Shown here: one piece after another, positions 10,438 to 22,856 of the stretch | How the letters are laid out: every line of letters begins with the position of its first letter | How positions within the stretch are numbered: position 1 is the stretch's first letter | Source of the DNA: Bemisia tabaci | Taxonomy: Eukaryota; Arthropoda; Insecta; Hemiptera; Aleyrodidae | DNA length: 64,000 bases | NCBI RefSeq assembly: GCF_918797505.1 | Contig: NC_092801.1 | Span: 6,386,001 to 6,450,000, forward strand | Direction: 5' to 3' | Program-made: the position numbers and the translations under genes | Notes under the pieces: generated by a model | Told to the model about the DNA's origin: nothing | The model's input: only the letters and a program-made list of their open reading frames with translations | Database searches by the model: none

Positions 10438-11609
10438 GCCAAAATAAAGAATGCTGAACAGGGAAGCTGCAGCGGCGCACGGTGCGCGTGACCGCTGCAG
10501 CTATCGAGTTAGCGTTTCCTTTATTTTAATGCGGACTTGTTCAGAAGTAGTAGTTTTATTTTTTCAGCAGCTTTTTATCTTTTTCTCTTGCCTTTTTTTG
10601 AGAAGGGTTTTTTCTCCCTCCCTTTCGACATGTGCACCTTTCATTTACTTTCATTCTAGGAAAAAGCCGATTTCTTTTTTACTTTTTTTACGTGCCTCAC
10701 AGGTTGGGTGGATGGGGAGGCACGGGCGGGACTCGATGCGTAGCCACCTCCCCGCGGTGAGCCCTGGGTAGTTGTCCAAAAATCACAAAATTATGATTTT
10801 CAACTAGCGGAGAGCTACGTTCAGAGAACTTACGAGCAATAAAAGTTTATCCTCTGGTTTCTCAAGAAATACTAAAAAATGAATTGCAACTTAACAACGA
10901 ATGAGTCAAATTAAAGATGAAATCAGGACAATGAAGAAATACTACCCGACTTCTGACTAAGGTCCAAATTTCTGATTCATGTCGAGATTTTAAACGTGAC
11001 CTCCACATTTCAGTTCCATTTTCGGTAACCGTGGATATTCCAACAATCCTGCTGCCTTCCTTTTCATGATGGAGCTTAGGATACTCACGGGAGCCGGCCG
11101 AAATACGGATTTTTCGCCACTTTTCCGCCACCATTTTGAAGGTTTTCGGAAATTCAAAAATCCAATGAAAGATTCGCTTTTCTCGTGTCAAAATACCCCC
11201 AGATACCAAGTTTCATGCAAATCCATCGGTGATAAACGGCTCTAATATCGATTTCCGGCCATATTTTCGCCACCATTTTGAAGGTTTTCGGAAATTCAAA
11301 AATCCAATGAAAGATTCGCTTTTCTCGTGTCAAAATACCCCCTGATACCAAGTTTCATGCAAATCCATCGGTGATAAACGGCTCTAATATCGATTTCCGG
11401 CCATATTTTCGCCGCCATTTTGAAGTTTTTCAAAATTTCAAAAATCCAATGAAAGATTCGCTTTTCTCGTGTCAAAATACCCCCTGATACCAAGTTTCAT
11501 GCAAATCCACGGATAAGCAGCCTAAATATCCATTCCCTGCTTTAGGGCGGACTGGTAATTGAAAAGTTAGGAGGCGACCTAATGTGTGACCTAATATTAT
11601 TCTACCTCT

Positions 11610-11673
11610 CCTTCTCTATTGCTAATGATTAATATATGTATTTTATTCTACCTCTCCTTCTCTATTGCTAATG

Positions 11674-11743
<70 letters not shown>

Positions 11744-11820
11744 CTCCTTCTCTATTGCTAATGATTAATATATGTATATTATTCTACCTCTCCTTCTCTA
11801 TTACTAACATTAGTAAATAT
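11610..11820. repeat. (TA)n microsatellite within a short tandem repeat
   Basis: A TA run of about 60 bp (11679-11740) is flanked by three or more copies of TACCTCTCCTTCTCTATTGC with GCTAATGATTAATATAT. The array abuts the right end of the fold-back element. Confidence 0.85.
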
Positions 11821-12159
11821 TTAAATCTAAATTATATATTTAATAATGTTCATTATTAATAATTATATAAATTATTCCTGCCGTTTGAGGGCCCTCCCTC
11901 GGAAAATTTTGAAAATTTCACACTTTTTAATCGCAAATTTAAGCATTATTGGAGTTAAATTCTAGAATGATTGAACTTCAAAATAACCCATTCTCAGGAT
12001 TCTTCAGGGGCCCCTTCATCACATAAGCTTTAGGCAACCCTTCATGTCTCTTAGGGGCAAATTTTCAAGGATTTTGGAACCTTTTAGTGACTGGAAAGGA
12101 TAGGAAAATTACAACATTACGGGGGGAAAACGATGACTCGAAAAAAATTCGGCAAATTG

Positions 12160-14131
12160 TAAGGAGGTGAATGCCTCCTCGCCCCCATGGCCAGTCCGCC
12201 CCTGGGACGATCGTACAACGTATAAACAAATCAACACTTCACTAGTGCCCTCACAGTCCGCCAAAAATTATTATTCGGCAAAATCCTGGTATGCGGCAGG
12301 TTACATCTCTGAACATCTGGCTAATTCACTTAAAGTATCAGCTGCCATGGTGTCACGGATATATGGTTTGATAAAACTGCATAAGCCAAATACTTAAGTC
12401 TTTCTTGCTATACACCATTGTTTAGATCTTAATACCTGGGCAGGAACATGTCAGTAGATTGATAAAAATGCAGGGAGATACGCCAGAAAGTTAAAAAGGA
12501 GACTCTTCTCACAAACAGCGCCCTGTTCCCCCTCAAGGAGTAACTGATTTGAAGAAGACATCTAAAAGTTCGACTTTGTAAGCCCTAAAATCTGACGATT
12601 TTGAGAGCATGCGTAACCATATATTTTATAGTTCTTATAGTACAGGTGGTATCTTATTAGAGAAAATGACTAATGTGGAATTTTGCAAGATCCTTCACAA
12701 ATCTTAAACTCTGATGAAGCGTTAGCTACTCCTTGTTGAAGCCTTATTCATATGTAGATTCATACAGCATGACTGAAACTGAAGTCTGCTGCTTCCCCGT
12801 TACTGCTCCAAACAGTGGCTGGATTATTGCAAAGAGATTTTATGAGTTTATGGCTAATACATTGAATGACTGGTTGTAGAAAAAAGGAATGGAAGAACCA
12901 ATTTTGTCTCTTATTTTCTATAGCAACACTGCAAACGCTCCTTCTGCCAGTGCATAACCTTATTGATGTAGTAGACTACCATCTGATACATCAAGAAGAT
13001 TATAGACTTGAATACCTATGAAGTAAAGATGCCCAATCTATTGAAGAATTCGGTCCAGTTTCAATATGCACAGCTGGAAGCGCCTTTGCTTGGGCCAATA
13101 GTGGGCGCTGTGCTGGCAAAAAACAGATATTCACTCACGGATGAAATTGAATTTCACCTTTTTTCTCCATTGATGGAAGTGCCCGATGGCTATATTTTTA
13201 TTTCTTTAGATGTTGAATCTATGTAGGTAGGTACACCAATATTTCTTCTGATCCAGCCCTTGAATGTGTTGAGCGCCGGTGGAACGAAATTCAAGAGCAT
13301 TGCTCCATTCCAAAAGAGCAGTTTTTATACGGTTTAAAAGTGTGCATAAATTCAACTGTTTTTTAATTTGATTTCACCTTTTACTTTTACCAACAAGTTA
13401 GTGGCCTTGCCATGGGAGGCAGTGTCTCTTCTGAAATTGTTATGGAATTTTTTGATGATGATTTGCACGCTAACATACCTTTCCCTATTTTGAATTATAA
13501 AAGATATGTTGCTGACAGATTTTCTATGGTTTGCAAACAGGATGCGGGACTTATTCTTGAATTTTGCAATTCTAGAAATCCTGCCATTCAATTTTCTCTT
13601 GAAGAGGAAATTGATGGCAAAATTAATTTTCTTGATCTGTCGATCCATCGTGAGGGTAATTCAGCTGTTTGTCAATGGTACCTGCAGAAGCCAACTTCAT
13701 CAGGGCGTTATTTAAGTTATACCTTTCAGTGCAGCCTGAAATTTACAAGAAAAATGTTGTCACCAATTTAGCGCAGCGCATTGTGCGTCTCACTGACCAT
13801 CAGTTATCTCAGAAACTATAAAGATAGGGAAGAGATTGTAGCTTGAAAATTGTTACCTACTCTAGCACTCTTATTGATCGGGAATTCTCAGTGTGTTGAG
13901 GAAAAAAGGAAATGGAAAACACCAAAATTATGGATGTAAAAAGGGTTAAATAAAATTTGACAAACTGATTTCTTTGCCATAATTATGTGCCCCTTTTGTC
14001 GGAAAGCTTTGCAAATGTTTTAAAAAAGTATGGATTTTCGGTTGTGCATACCAAATATAACGATCTGGTTCTTTTATGTCCAATTTGAAATCGAAAAGAA
14101 CTAATGACTTGGTGGCTGGCGTCGTTTACTA
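12160..14131 (+). pseudogene. Penelope-like element reverse transcriptase, degenerate
   Basis: Successive frames give Penelope-type RT blocks in order: RIYGLIKLHKPN near 12357-12394 (family: YGLPKIHKP), DGYIFISLDVES near 13183-13222 (family: SFDVVSLFT) followed in another frame by NISSDPALECVERRW, FYFYQQVSGLAMGGSVSS near 13380-13430, KRYVAD near 13500, KINFLDLSIHRE near 13620-13650, and a linker YVPLLSESFANVLKKYGFSV near 13985-14040. The catalytic YVDD is YVAD here and there are several frameshifts and stops. About 600 bp between the first two blocks (12.4-13.0 kb) carry no recognisable RT and may be an insertion. The element is cut at 14131 by a MITE just after a GVVY motif where the GIY-YIG endonuclease would begin. 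Confidence 0.8.
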
Positions 14132-14133
14132 TA

Positions 14134-14519
14134 GAGTACCTACCTGTATAGCGAGAGTATAGACGGATGTGAAACTCCGAAAATCCATCAGGCCTTCACC
14201 GATGTCTCCGCGAATAAAGTTAGGGCCCAGAAATGCAGCCAACCTATGAATTTCAATTATTCAGAGCACTTTACTAATACAATTGTTACGAACCATCGTT
14301 TATAAAGCACGTATTTGACTTAGTTTTTGCATAAATTTACTCAATTTTGCGGAAGAACGCTCCTTTATGTACATTCTTAGCCATCTTAGTTGGAAATGGA
14401 ATCTGCAGACTGGCAATGAAATTTTGTGCGTTAGAAGTTGATTAGAAGGGGTGGCTGCACTTTTGGGCCCTAAGCCCTCTATGAAGCGATCCGTCCATAC
14501 TCTCGCTATATAGGTACTC
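14134..14519. mobile_element. MITE family 1, complete copy with TA duplication
   Basis: Inverted ends GAGTACCTACCTGTATAGCG and its degenerate complement CGCTATATAGGTACTC bound 386 bp, flanked by TA on both sides (14132-14133 and 14520-14521). The interior has no ORF. It interrupts the Penelope-like element. Related copies lie in the Polinton-like copies (1563, 48189, 56147) and as a fragment at 35751. TA duplications suit Tc1/mariner-type mobilisation; the driving transposase is not identified. Confidence 0.75.
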
Positions 14520-14718
14520 TAGTTTACTACGTACATAGTCCACAGGGCCGGCAGGGCACACACAAATTGTGATGCACTGTCCAGGGAAATAGCAGGGGCA
14601 GATGAACCCAGCGCCACGTTAACCTCCCAATCAAGAACCGAATCCGAAGAGTCACCGTGCATAATATGTGACATCATTTCTGGGCACACGCACAAAGGGC
14701 AATTCGTAAACATGGTTT

Positions 14719-15412
14719 TGACGGTAACAACCGCAGACTTGGCAAGTAAGCAAGAAAATGATCCGGAATTTAGGCCAATCTTTCAGGCCCTTTTACACCC
14801 TTCCAGTTCGACAAACACAGTCAAGAGCTGCAGTCAAGCGTCAAAGTCGCAGATTTTTCATAGGTGAGAATGGTATCCTTTACAAAAAAGAGTATGGTCC
14901 ACATGGGCGAGACCGCGTGCTATGTTTACCGCGAGAAATGAGGACGGAAACTATAAAAAATTATCTTGACCATTTTCAAAGTTGCCATCCGGGAACATTC
15001 AAAACTATTGAAAAAATCTGTCCACAATGCTATTGGGCGGACATGAGAAGGGATTTAAAAAACTACGTCAAATCTTGCATTACTTACCAAATGACTAAAC
15101 CATCAAACAGATTGCCAGGCGGGCTACGGTCCTCCAAAATTGTCGAGCCTTATCCATGGAGACATGTCTCCATCGACGCGGCTGGACCCTTCAGGAATTC
15201 TGGAGGAAAGCGATTTATTTTGTGCGCAATTTGTAATTTCACAAAATATCTTCACGCGCGAGGAACACTGCTGATGCCGTTGGCAAATTATTGTTCAAAT
15301 TATATTGCTTATTTGGTCCAATCAGCAATTTATATTCGGACCTGGGTACCTCATTTGTAGCAGAATCGGTTCAAATAATGTTAAAACAAATGGGTTGCTT
15401 CTGCAACGAGGG
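14719..15412 (+). pseudogene. Gypsy-type integrase fragment
   Basis: The longest frame (14758-15360, 200 codons) plus flanking frames give the end of the RT/RNase H region (TTADLASKQENDPEFRPIF), then NGILYKKE, an integrase zinc domain H-x4-H (LDHFQSCH) with VKSCITYQ, where the second Cys of the usual CxxC is Tyr, then PWRHVSIDAAGPF with the first catalytic Asp and GGKRFILCAICNFTKYL. After a frame break near 15270, SNLYSDLGTSFVAESVQIML carries the second Asp. The sequence stops before the catalytic Glu. No LTRs are recognised around it. It is a truncated, frameshifted Ty3/gypsy relic. Confidence 0.85.
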
Positions 15413-16200
15413 GCGACGAGGGGCGGCGATCAGCCCGAAGTGAGCTCACCAGTGGGGGGGGGGGGGGGGGTGCGAGGGCTCAAATGGTAGATGGTAGCTT
15501 ACCCGCAGTGCGGCGGCTGGTGGCAGTAGGTAGCGGGAGCAGTGAAAAAGAACACAATGAGTAGTGGCAGCACGTCTAAGTATAATAACCCAATCCACCG
15601 TAGTTGCACAATCAACGTAATACACGCCGTCACGATGACGAATACAGTCTAACAAGAATGTCAACACTAAAGTCTACAATAATGTCACTATAAAGGCTAT
15701 ACTAAGTAACGAGGAGTAAGTGGTACACGAAGGTCTAGCAAGAATTTACAATAACAGGAGTCCACAACGAGACGGCGAGAGTCTACAATTGTAGTGTGTA
15801 GGCATAAAAGGCACGTCTCTCGGAGCATGCGCTGAGCAGCTTGCGCCCGAAGACGGTGAAAAATCCCGGAGAGATGGCTCCGTGGGCTTGCCCTGGCGAA
15901 ACAACTTGAGCGAAAAGGAGCGCAAAGAAACAACGCGCTTAAATTGGCGCCCGAAGGCGGTGAGAAATCCCGGAGAGATGGCTCCCTGGGCTTGCCCCGG
16001 CGAAACAACCTGAGCGAAATGCTATAAGGGAAAATCAAGGCCCGGAGAGAAGCTCTCCAGGGAAAAAATAGAAGTCCTGGAGAGAAACTCCCTAGGTAAA
16101 GAGTAGGAATCATGGAGAGGAACTCTCTAGGTGAAAGGGGACAATCCTGGAGAGGAGCTCTCTAGGTGACTAGCTCAGGCGAAGCAACCCGAGCGATCGC
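15413..16200. repeat. GC-rich repeats: poly-G tract, 112-bp pair and 36-bp units
   Basis: A run of about 18 G occurs near 15453-15471. Two about 112-bp units containing AATCCCGGAGAGATGGCTCC start near 15842 and 15954. About four shorter units with CCTGGAGAGGAGCTCTCTAG follow from 16040 to 16170. Frames across them are not convincing genes. Confidence 0.55.
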
Positions 16201-16207
16201 ATTGAGA

Positions 16208-16292
16208 ACTTACCAAGGTTCGAAGATGTGAACTGCGGTGAAGCTGATGATCAAATGAGATGATGGCCTCAAGACAGGCTGGCTTTATATAC
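16208..16292 (-). promoter_or_regulatory. Candidate minus-strand promoter with TATA box, short first exon and 5' splice site
   Basis: On the minus strand, TATATAAA (16291-16284) is followed about 30 bases downstream by a possible start near 16255-16262. A short stretch then leads to a strong donor GTAAGT (16213-16208). TATA box, start spacing and donor in series look like a promoter with a short first exon, possibly from an LTR. No coding sequence follows on the minus strand, so it may be a relic. Confidence 0.3.
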
Positions 16293-18250
16293 CCGAGAAC
16301 AGGAGGAAGACGTCACCAAAAGCCAATAGAAAAGGAGAAAGTGATGTCAATACTAACCTATGAGCGATTCCCACGGAGGATGCAGCTGGAATGACTACAG
16401 GAAAGCAGAGGAAAAACACTGTAGGTGACCGCAACTCGTAGGTAAACAACGCGTAATCAGGAGGTCCGCGCGCAGCCGAGGAGCGGGGCGGCGGGGACGG
16501 GTCAGATCCGCGGCGAAGCTGGCCGGTCAAAGAGCGAGATGACCGCGACATCCAGCCGCCACGCTGCCAAGCTGCAGGTCGGCGCGAACAATAATAAGGT
16601 ACCAAAAAGGCTATGATTGAGTAACGAGGAATACGGGGCGAGCAATATTCACACGGAAGTCTCACGATAGTTCACAATAGCGAGAGTCTACATCGAAACA
16701 ACGAGAATCTATAATAAAGTCCCGATAAAGGCGATAATTGAGTAACAAGGAATGTGGGGCGGACAATGTTCTCGCACGGAGGGCTTTCGAACTGGGGGCT
16801 TATGCGCGATGTCGCGGGGATGCCGGCCATACACCGGTTAGGAAGACACTAACTGGCCGCGGGCAAAATCGGGGGAAAGTTCGCCAATTTTCCTCAGTTC
16901 ATTCGCCCCGAATTTCCCGCGATCAGCAGTTAGGTCCGGGCTTCAGCTTAGTCGCAGCCTGATTGCCGAACCGGGCCCCGGAAGAAGCTCGAGGTGCGAG
17001 CCTCGGCAGCCCCGGCGCTCGGTCCGGCAATTATGCCGCCGCTGCAGTTGTCTCAGCCGGACGTGACGTCATGGGGCCAGCGGCCCCGCTGCACCGCGCA
17101 CAGGCCTTGGTTTAACGTCGCGATCTGGGGTCCCCGGCCAGGTCCAAGGGCTGTTTTAGGCGTCATCCTTTTGCTCCTTTGGATGCCTCGTCTCGTCACA
17201 TCCCCCCCTCCTCTGGGAAGGCCAAGTTAAGCTTGGACTTAATGCCGCTGGTGACGTCCCCCGATTTTAGCCCGGGTTTAGTTTATCTTTATCGAAATTT
17301 TCGATGAACAAAGAAAATAAAAAAAATAGAAAAGGATATTAAACATAAAAAAAATATAAAACCACGACACACCAAACGCGACTACACGACAAACGAAGAC
17401 AATTTAAAACGCGATCACGCACACCGGTCGAGTCGGAACTTTCGGTAACGCGGGCAGGACTAGGCAATTGCCTCTGACACCTTCCTCTTACACTTAGAAC
17501 ATCACGACTGGCTTCAGAAATGATGTTTAAACGCTACCCTGGGCCAGAGATGCCAGGGAAGCGTCGGTTCCCATGGGAAAATGCTGGGGAAAATTCTGAA
17601 GCAGCAAAAATTCAGACTCCAAACCACGCTTTCCAAGAATTGCCGGACAGACAGTGTCATCGGTCGCAGCCAAATTCATCAGAGTCCCGCAAAATTTTCA
17701 GAGATCCTCTCCGGAACCGTGCGGGCCCCTGACCGATTTGGCAGCTTCGCGTGTCTGCCGGAAACCGATGGAATCGTGGCTGGGCAGTTTTCTCAAAACG
17801 CAAGAAAATGCAAGACAAGCGGCTAGAACGCATCCGCCTGACCTGCTCCGATGATGTCCCATCTCCCAGTTTCCGCCGCTAGCGTGAGAAAATATTCGCG
17901 GCGCTGCCCGAGGAAAACCCTGAATCCCGAAGAAATTCAAAGCTTCTCCCGGGCCACGCCGCGAATTAAGGGCTGAGAATTAGGGGCCCAAAGGCAAAAT
18001 GACCGTTTCAGGTTCCGCCCTGCACACGGAAAAGGACCAGGGACCCCCCTGGTCTAGGCTCCTGGTTGACAGATCTTGAACTGGGGAAACTGGGAGCCGT
18101 GACGTCGGCAGAGCCGGTGGCAACGACCCAGTCAGCTGAGGTAATTGGACAGTGCCGACTCAGCGGTTCGCGAGATCGGCCTTGCAGACTCGTTGATGGA
18201 GTCAGCATTTGTATGTGCCGTATAGTAGCGCTGCGTCCTTGGGTGTAATC
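16293..18250. other. GC-rich stretch without a recognised gene
   Basis: Base composition is clearly richer in G and C than the rest of the window. Three copies of a motif like ATAAAGGCTATA...GAGTAAC occur near 15690, 16605 and 16720. Open frames of 60-80 codons occur on both strands, but none shows a domain or agrees across frames. It could be a decayed LTR element or a host CpG-rich segment. Confidence 0.35.
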
Positions 18251-18677
18251 TTACAATCTAAACTGAAATTTTATATACAGGGTGTCTACTGAGGCACCGC
18301 TTTACTATGCGCTCTTACTGTAACCAATTTGAGCTTGGGGGTTAGGGATGACCTACTGGGGTTTACAATTACGTTTGGGGTGTACTCCATGCTTCAGAAT
18401 GGTGCTTGCGGTCACGATCCTTGTTTCCGGTAGGGCTTCTCTCTTGTGTGGGTGGTTGAGCAACCTTGGACCCAACAGCTGGTTCTACCTACTGTTGTTT
18501 CTTCTCGCAAAGTTAAGATGTTTCAGCCCAGAAAGCTAAGATGTTCCAGCTCCAGTCTCTCCAGGTCTGCTTCTGGTCTCTTGTCCTGTTCGTGTCGTGT
18601 TGATGTTGGTTCGCCAGTGTTGCGATTTTGTAGGTTGTCAATTTAGGGGTTTATGGTGGTGGTCTTGTTTGGTGCAA

Positions 18678-18945
18678 CACGTGATATGTGGCTTTTTTCG
18701 GAAAAAAAAATTTGGGGCAGTGATGGAGCTGATTCATCCCCCAAAAAAAAATTCAAATTCGCGATCACGTGCTGCAACAGCAATGCGTCGCTGGTTGTTT
18801 GTGATGAAAGTCAGTATGGTTGCTGCTGTTTGTGAAACGTTGTGATATGTGGATTTTTCGAGAAAAAAAATCGTTGGGGCAGTGATGGAGCTGATTTACC
18901 CCCAAAAAAAATTTAATCCGCGATCACTTGTTTCACTGGTAGTAC
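18678..18945. repeat. Tandem duplication, about 160 bp
   Basis: The block GTGATATGTGG, GGGGCAGTGATGGAGCTGAT and CGCGATCAC occurs twice, starting near 18679 and 18839, with several substitutions. No gene is seen. Confidence 0.6.
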
Positions 18946-19084
18946 TCATAACTAATTTGGTACGAAGGTACTATTTTTGTAACGCGTGCATTGCTTATTT
19001 ACCATCCCTACTTGACTGCTCCAGTGAAGTTGAAGTTGCTGCAGTGAAGCGTTTTGCCTTCTCTTTCTTGGCGTTGCTGCCAAA

Positions 19085-19270
19085 GGGAGGCATCGCTGAT
19101 GAATGAGAGTTCTCGCTAAAGACTGAGAGACATTTCTGACGACAGAGAGACATTTCTGACGATAGAGAGACATTGCTGATGAATGAGAGATATCGTCGCA
19201 GAATGAGGGGCATCGCTGAAGACTGAGAGGGATCGCTGAAGAATGTGAGGCATCGCTGAAGAATTTCCTG
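19085..19270. repeat. Short tandem repeat, about 20-24-bp unit
   Basis: About eight degenerate units of the type GAGAGACATTTCTGACGA and ATCGCTGAAGAATGAGAG follow one another. The minus-strand frame of 128 codons here is Ser/Arg-rich because of the repeat and is not called a gene. Confidence 0.65.
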
Positions 19271-20330
19271 TTTCTTGCTGGAGGAGATGACCGCTTTGGA
19301 TGGTGTCGTAGGGCGGAAAACATGAATCGTGGCCGCAAGGCTGTGTTTATGTAATTCTTGTTATGATAGGTAAAATTGTTGAATATCGATATTTATCTAC
19401 ATTAACTCCTTGGGGAAAGTAAATTTAAAACACGAATATTAAAAATAAATTACAAACTGCTAAGCATATTACACTAAATTTTCAAAAGCATACTACAAAA
19501 ATAAAAATTTCAGGTTCATTTGAAGCAATTGAATCTCGTTCGGGCAAAACCGCTTAAGGCCAGAAGCTCCTGAACTATGATAAAGATGGTTTTTAAGGTT
19601 GTTTCCTAAAAAAGAAAGATCTACAAAAAAGTTCTTCTACTAGAATCTCCCAAGATTCTTTTCACAGTATTTCAACATTCGTACGGATTTACCAGATTTG
19701 CCACAAATTTTAGGAGATGAAATTCCTTAAATTTCCCCTACAAATATTGATGAAGTTCCCTGTCCCTTGGGGATATGCTGGATGGTTGAAAATCATAAAC
19801 ACTGTCATTTTCAACTCTGCTCACACAAGATTTCTTGTTAAAAAAAAAAAAAAAAAAAAAAAACACATTTTCAATTGTAATAAAGTTGAAGTGATCAACA
19901 ACTCCTAATATTTCCTGGTTGTGGCAACCCCAATCTTTAACTAAAAGAAAATTCAACTAAATTCTAACTAAACAAAAAAAAACAACTAAAACAACTGAAA
20001 TTAAGCAAACTAAAGCAACCAAAATCTTTATGAGATAACTTATAATTAGTTTAATTAAACTTGATGGGCAAAGACAATCGATGATGAAATAATACTCCCA
20101 ATTTTTTTGTAATTCGTATTTTTAGGCATGTCCATGCCCGTTTTAACATGAGACTTTACGATATCTAGTCAAGATTTTCGGTGAATAAGCAGGTGATATT
20201 TACAAAATATTTGACACGTATAACTACAATAATTCTTAACATTCTAAATAACTCAACTCATCGGGATAAAAAGGTAAAAAAATTTCCGTAAACAATGGAA
20301 CCCTATAAAGATACCACTTTCTACTTTTTA
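19271..20330. other. Gene-free AT-rich DNA
   Basis: Nothing codes here that I can support. A run of about 23 A near 19839-19861 could be the tail of an old retroposed sequence. Confidence 0.4.
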
Positions 20331-20956
20331 ATGGGCCTGTTGCATGCAAGAGATACAGCCGTGCAAATAGACTTTGAAGAGGTTAAATGACACGAAAATT
20401 ACGATGGTCACATTAAAAAAGTCTGAAATACACTCCTTACTGCGCACTTTATGTTGTTAGGAACGCGTTTTTTCAAATTTCCCGCGTCTGGGGGCAGTTT
20501 TCTAACGGAAACAATTAACGGCAACTCGCGGCTATTTCCGGTCAACTAAAACTGACAACATAACCTAAAAATCGGAGCTCGTGATATCGTGAAATGACAA
20601 TTAGAAGGATTGCGTTGGTAATTTAAAAGTTGATCGATTTGGTTACCGCATAAAGCGTATATGGACCACTATAAGAGATTACGTTGGGTTTGTAAACAAA
20701 CTGAAGGAAAAAATAACAACAACGACGACTCGGCGTCTTCCGGAAATCACCGAGCCCGCCGTTTGCTCGTTTCCGGTGATTAGAAAACTGCCCCCAGACG
20801 CGGGAAATTTGAAAAAGCGCGTTCCTAACAACGCAAATTGCGCAGTAAGGAGTGTATTTCAGACTTTTTTAATGTGACCATCGTAATTTTCTTGTCATTT
20901 AACCTCTTTAAAGTCTATTTGCGTCTATCTGTATCTCTTGCATGCAACAGGCCCAT
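20331..20956. mobile_element. MITE with about 180-bp inverted ends and TA duplication
   Basis: ATGGGCCTGTTGCATGCAAG at 20331 is matched by its complement ending at 20956. Similarity continues inward for about 180 bp on each side, through a CAGACGCGGGAAATTTGAAA block. TA flanks both ends. The 626-bp element has no ORF; the middle includes TATTTCCGGTCAACTAAAAC. Confidence 0.75.
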
Positions 20957-20958
20957 TA

Positions 20959-22578
20959 TAAACATTGTTAAGAAACTATTTTAGGGTGTGGCGCCCTTGA
21001 AACTATTCGATTATCTATGCGGTTTTTTCCAAAATATTTAATATTTTCGATAAGGAGGGAGTAGAAAAAGAAAATAAAATATCTTACACGATACATTGAT
21101 TAATTAAAAAAAAATTTACTGACTCCTGTTTTCATTCGATTCTACTAACTCTAACTTAGTCTACTTAGTTCTTGCATGATTTCTTTTAAGGAAATTTAGA
21201 GTGTGGGGGCGTAACCACATCTTACAACTTCTTTGTGATTTAGCACAAAAAGGAAATTTAAATAAAATAGAAACAAACTTTTAAACATTTCCAACGCTCA
21301 CAAACGTGACAAACGTACTTGCATTTTTCTTTAGAATAATAAAAATTTCCTGGAATGATGGAACTAAATGATGGTCTTATTGAACTAAATTTTTACAAAA
21401 TCTCCTGGAGACTCGTTCTTCCAGTGGTTATCTGAATGGAGTGGCAAATTCAGGCCATTAATAGAAAGAGTCTCGCAAGGATTTACCTAATAGAGCCAGA
21501 GTGGCTTTGTTAGGTTTCATTTCATCTTTCAAGTCTGCGTGACTCGAAATGACTTCTGCTGCCTCTCCCTATTTTCTCGTTATTTTTGAATGTTGTGTGC
21601 GAATCACAACATTTGTGTTTGCTCGCTTAAACAGGAATAGGGAAGGAGGGGGAGGTAAAGGAAGGGACCTCTTTTTTTTTAAAAAAAATTCTTTAAAAAT
21701 TAAAAATTATAATTGAAATATCATCATCAATTTGTTTGGCGGCCGGGCTGTATTTATTTCAACTATCCGTTGTGTTTTTTTTTTGTTTTTTTTAATTTAT
21801 TTCCAAAGTATCTATGTGCAAGGGATCATATGCATCATATCTGGCCAAAAAGAAGCATCGCAATCGTATTGCTGTAAAAATGTTAACTGTTCATTTAAAA
21901 TGTTAAATGCTTTTGTAACAAACTTCCAGAATAGTAAATATTCCTTCGTTTTGACATAAGCAACATGTCAGCTTTAAAGGAAATTATTTAACGAAGTAAC
22001 TCGGCGTTAATTTTTTTTTTAAATTTTCTCATATTGGAGAGATATTTAACACTTCACTTCCAGCAATCAGCGCAGCTTTGCATAAGTTTTCCTGCCATCC
22101 TACTGGACCTCGGGTTCCCCTGCGTTTCTGCGATTCTCTTTCCACAAATTTGCCCAATCCTGACCATCCTCTGTCAGGCAGGTGCCAAAGGTGGTTATCA
22201 GGATTGGACAAATCGTAAGGAGTTGTCTTCGCAGCAAGGCAGGAGGAGGAGCAGAGGTTCTGATCCGACTTGCCCTGAAAGTTTCATGCAGAGAAGAATG
22301 GATAATTTTAAGAGAAAAGAAAAACGACACGCGTCTCTCAGTGTTGTTGCTGTCGCAATTTCACTCATTATGCCACCCTAAATTTGTGTGCCATCTGGAG
22401 TGTTGCGGTCTATTATTCTTGCTAAGCTCATTTTCACGCTAATAGCAAGTGCAGTTTATTTGTGTGGGGTAGTAACCGAGTTCACTAAGGAGGGGGCGCA
22501 TTTCGGTAATTTATCGACCGATAAGTAAATTAGATAATTACATCTTATTCAGATTAGTAATAGTACGTAAGGATTTTG
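20959..22578. other. Gene-free flank of the LINE insertion
   Basis: This is AT-rich sequence with short overlapping frames around 22.0-22.4 kb that show no domain. I see no repeat with a partner elsewhere in the window. Confidence 0.35.
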
Positions 22579-22591
22579 AAGTTCAATAGTA

Positions 22592-22856
22592 CAGTCGATT
22601 CCGAGCTGACTAGTGTGTAGTGCGTTTTTTCCACTTCCTTTTCTTCTCGGTTCTCGCTAGTTTTTTTTCTACCGTTTTTCGTTTTTGAGTTTTTTTAGTT
22701 CCTATGTCTTCCAGCTAGTTTTCTTTTTTCCTCATTTTTCTAGTCAATTTCTTTGGTTTTTTTTGTTTATCCTTTTCTAAGTTTTTGTTAATCTATCTCC
22801 ATCCCATGTGGTAAGTCCGTCTTTTCTAACCTCTGTCTCCCGATGACAGCCTAAAA
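22592..22856 (+). promoter_or_regulatory. LINE 5' UTR
   Basis: These 265 bp precede the ORF1 ATG and are rich in T and C. LINEs of this type use internal promoters downstream of the first base; the CAGT start is consistent with an initiator. Confidence 0.5.

Larger units (their letters stand above)
5821..11598. mobile_element. Fold-back element with about 1.16-kb terminal inverted repeats
   Basis: Bases 5821-6981 are repeated in inverted orientation at 10438-11598. Paired positions sum to about 17419 along the whole length, so indels are few. The outermost shared bases are AATATTAGGTCACACATTAG. The inverted ends contain the 142-bp minisatellite and a perfect hairpin near their inner edge. 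AATATT is its own complement, so a target duplication cannot be fixed. The interior (6982-10437) carries a dead mariner-type transposase, an SGNH-like fragment and gene-free DNA, none obviously belonging to the element. It resembles a fold-back or large non-autonomous DNA transposon; I cannot assign a superfamily. Confidence 0.6.

Noticed and set aside
14519..14713. Minus-strand frame with a CPLC...H pattern, possible LINE zinc tail
   Set aside because: Only one short Cys/His block, no neighbouring RT on that strand, and it lies between plus-strand Penelope and gypsy relics.
15630..16790. Possible LTR pair from the repeated ATAAAGGC...GAGTAAC motif
   Set aside because: Only short patches match, with no TG...CA ends, primer site or target duplication.
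18952..19338. 128-codon Ser/Arg-rich minus-strand frame
   Set aside because: It is generated by the 20-24-bp tandem repeat.
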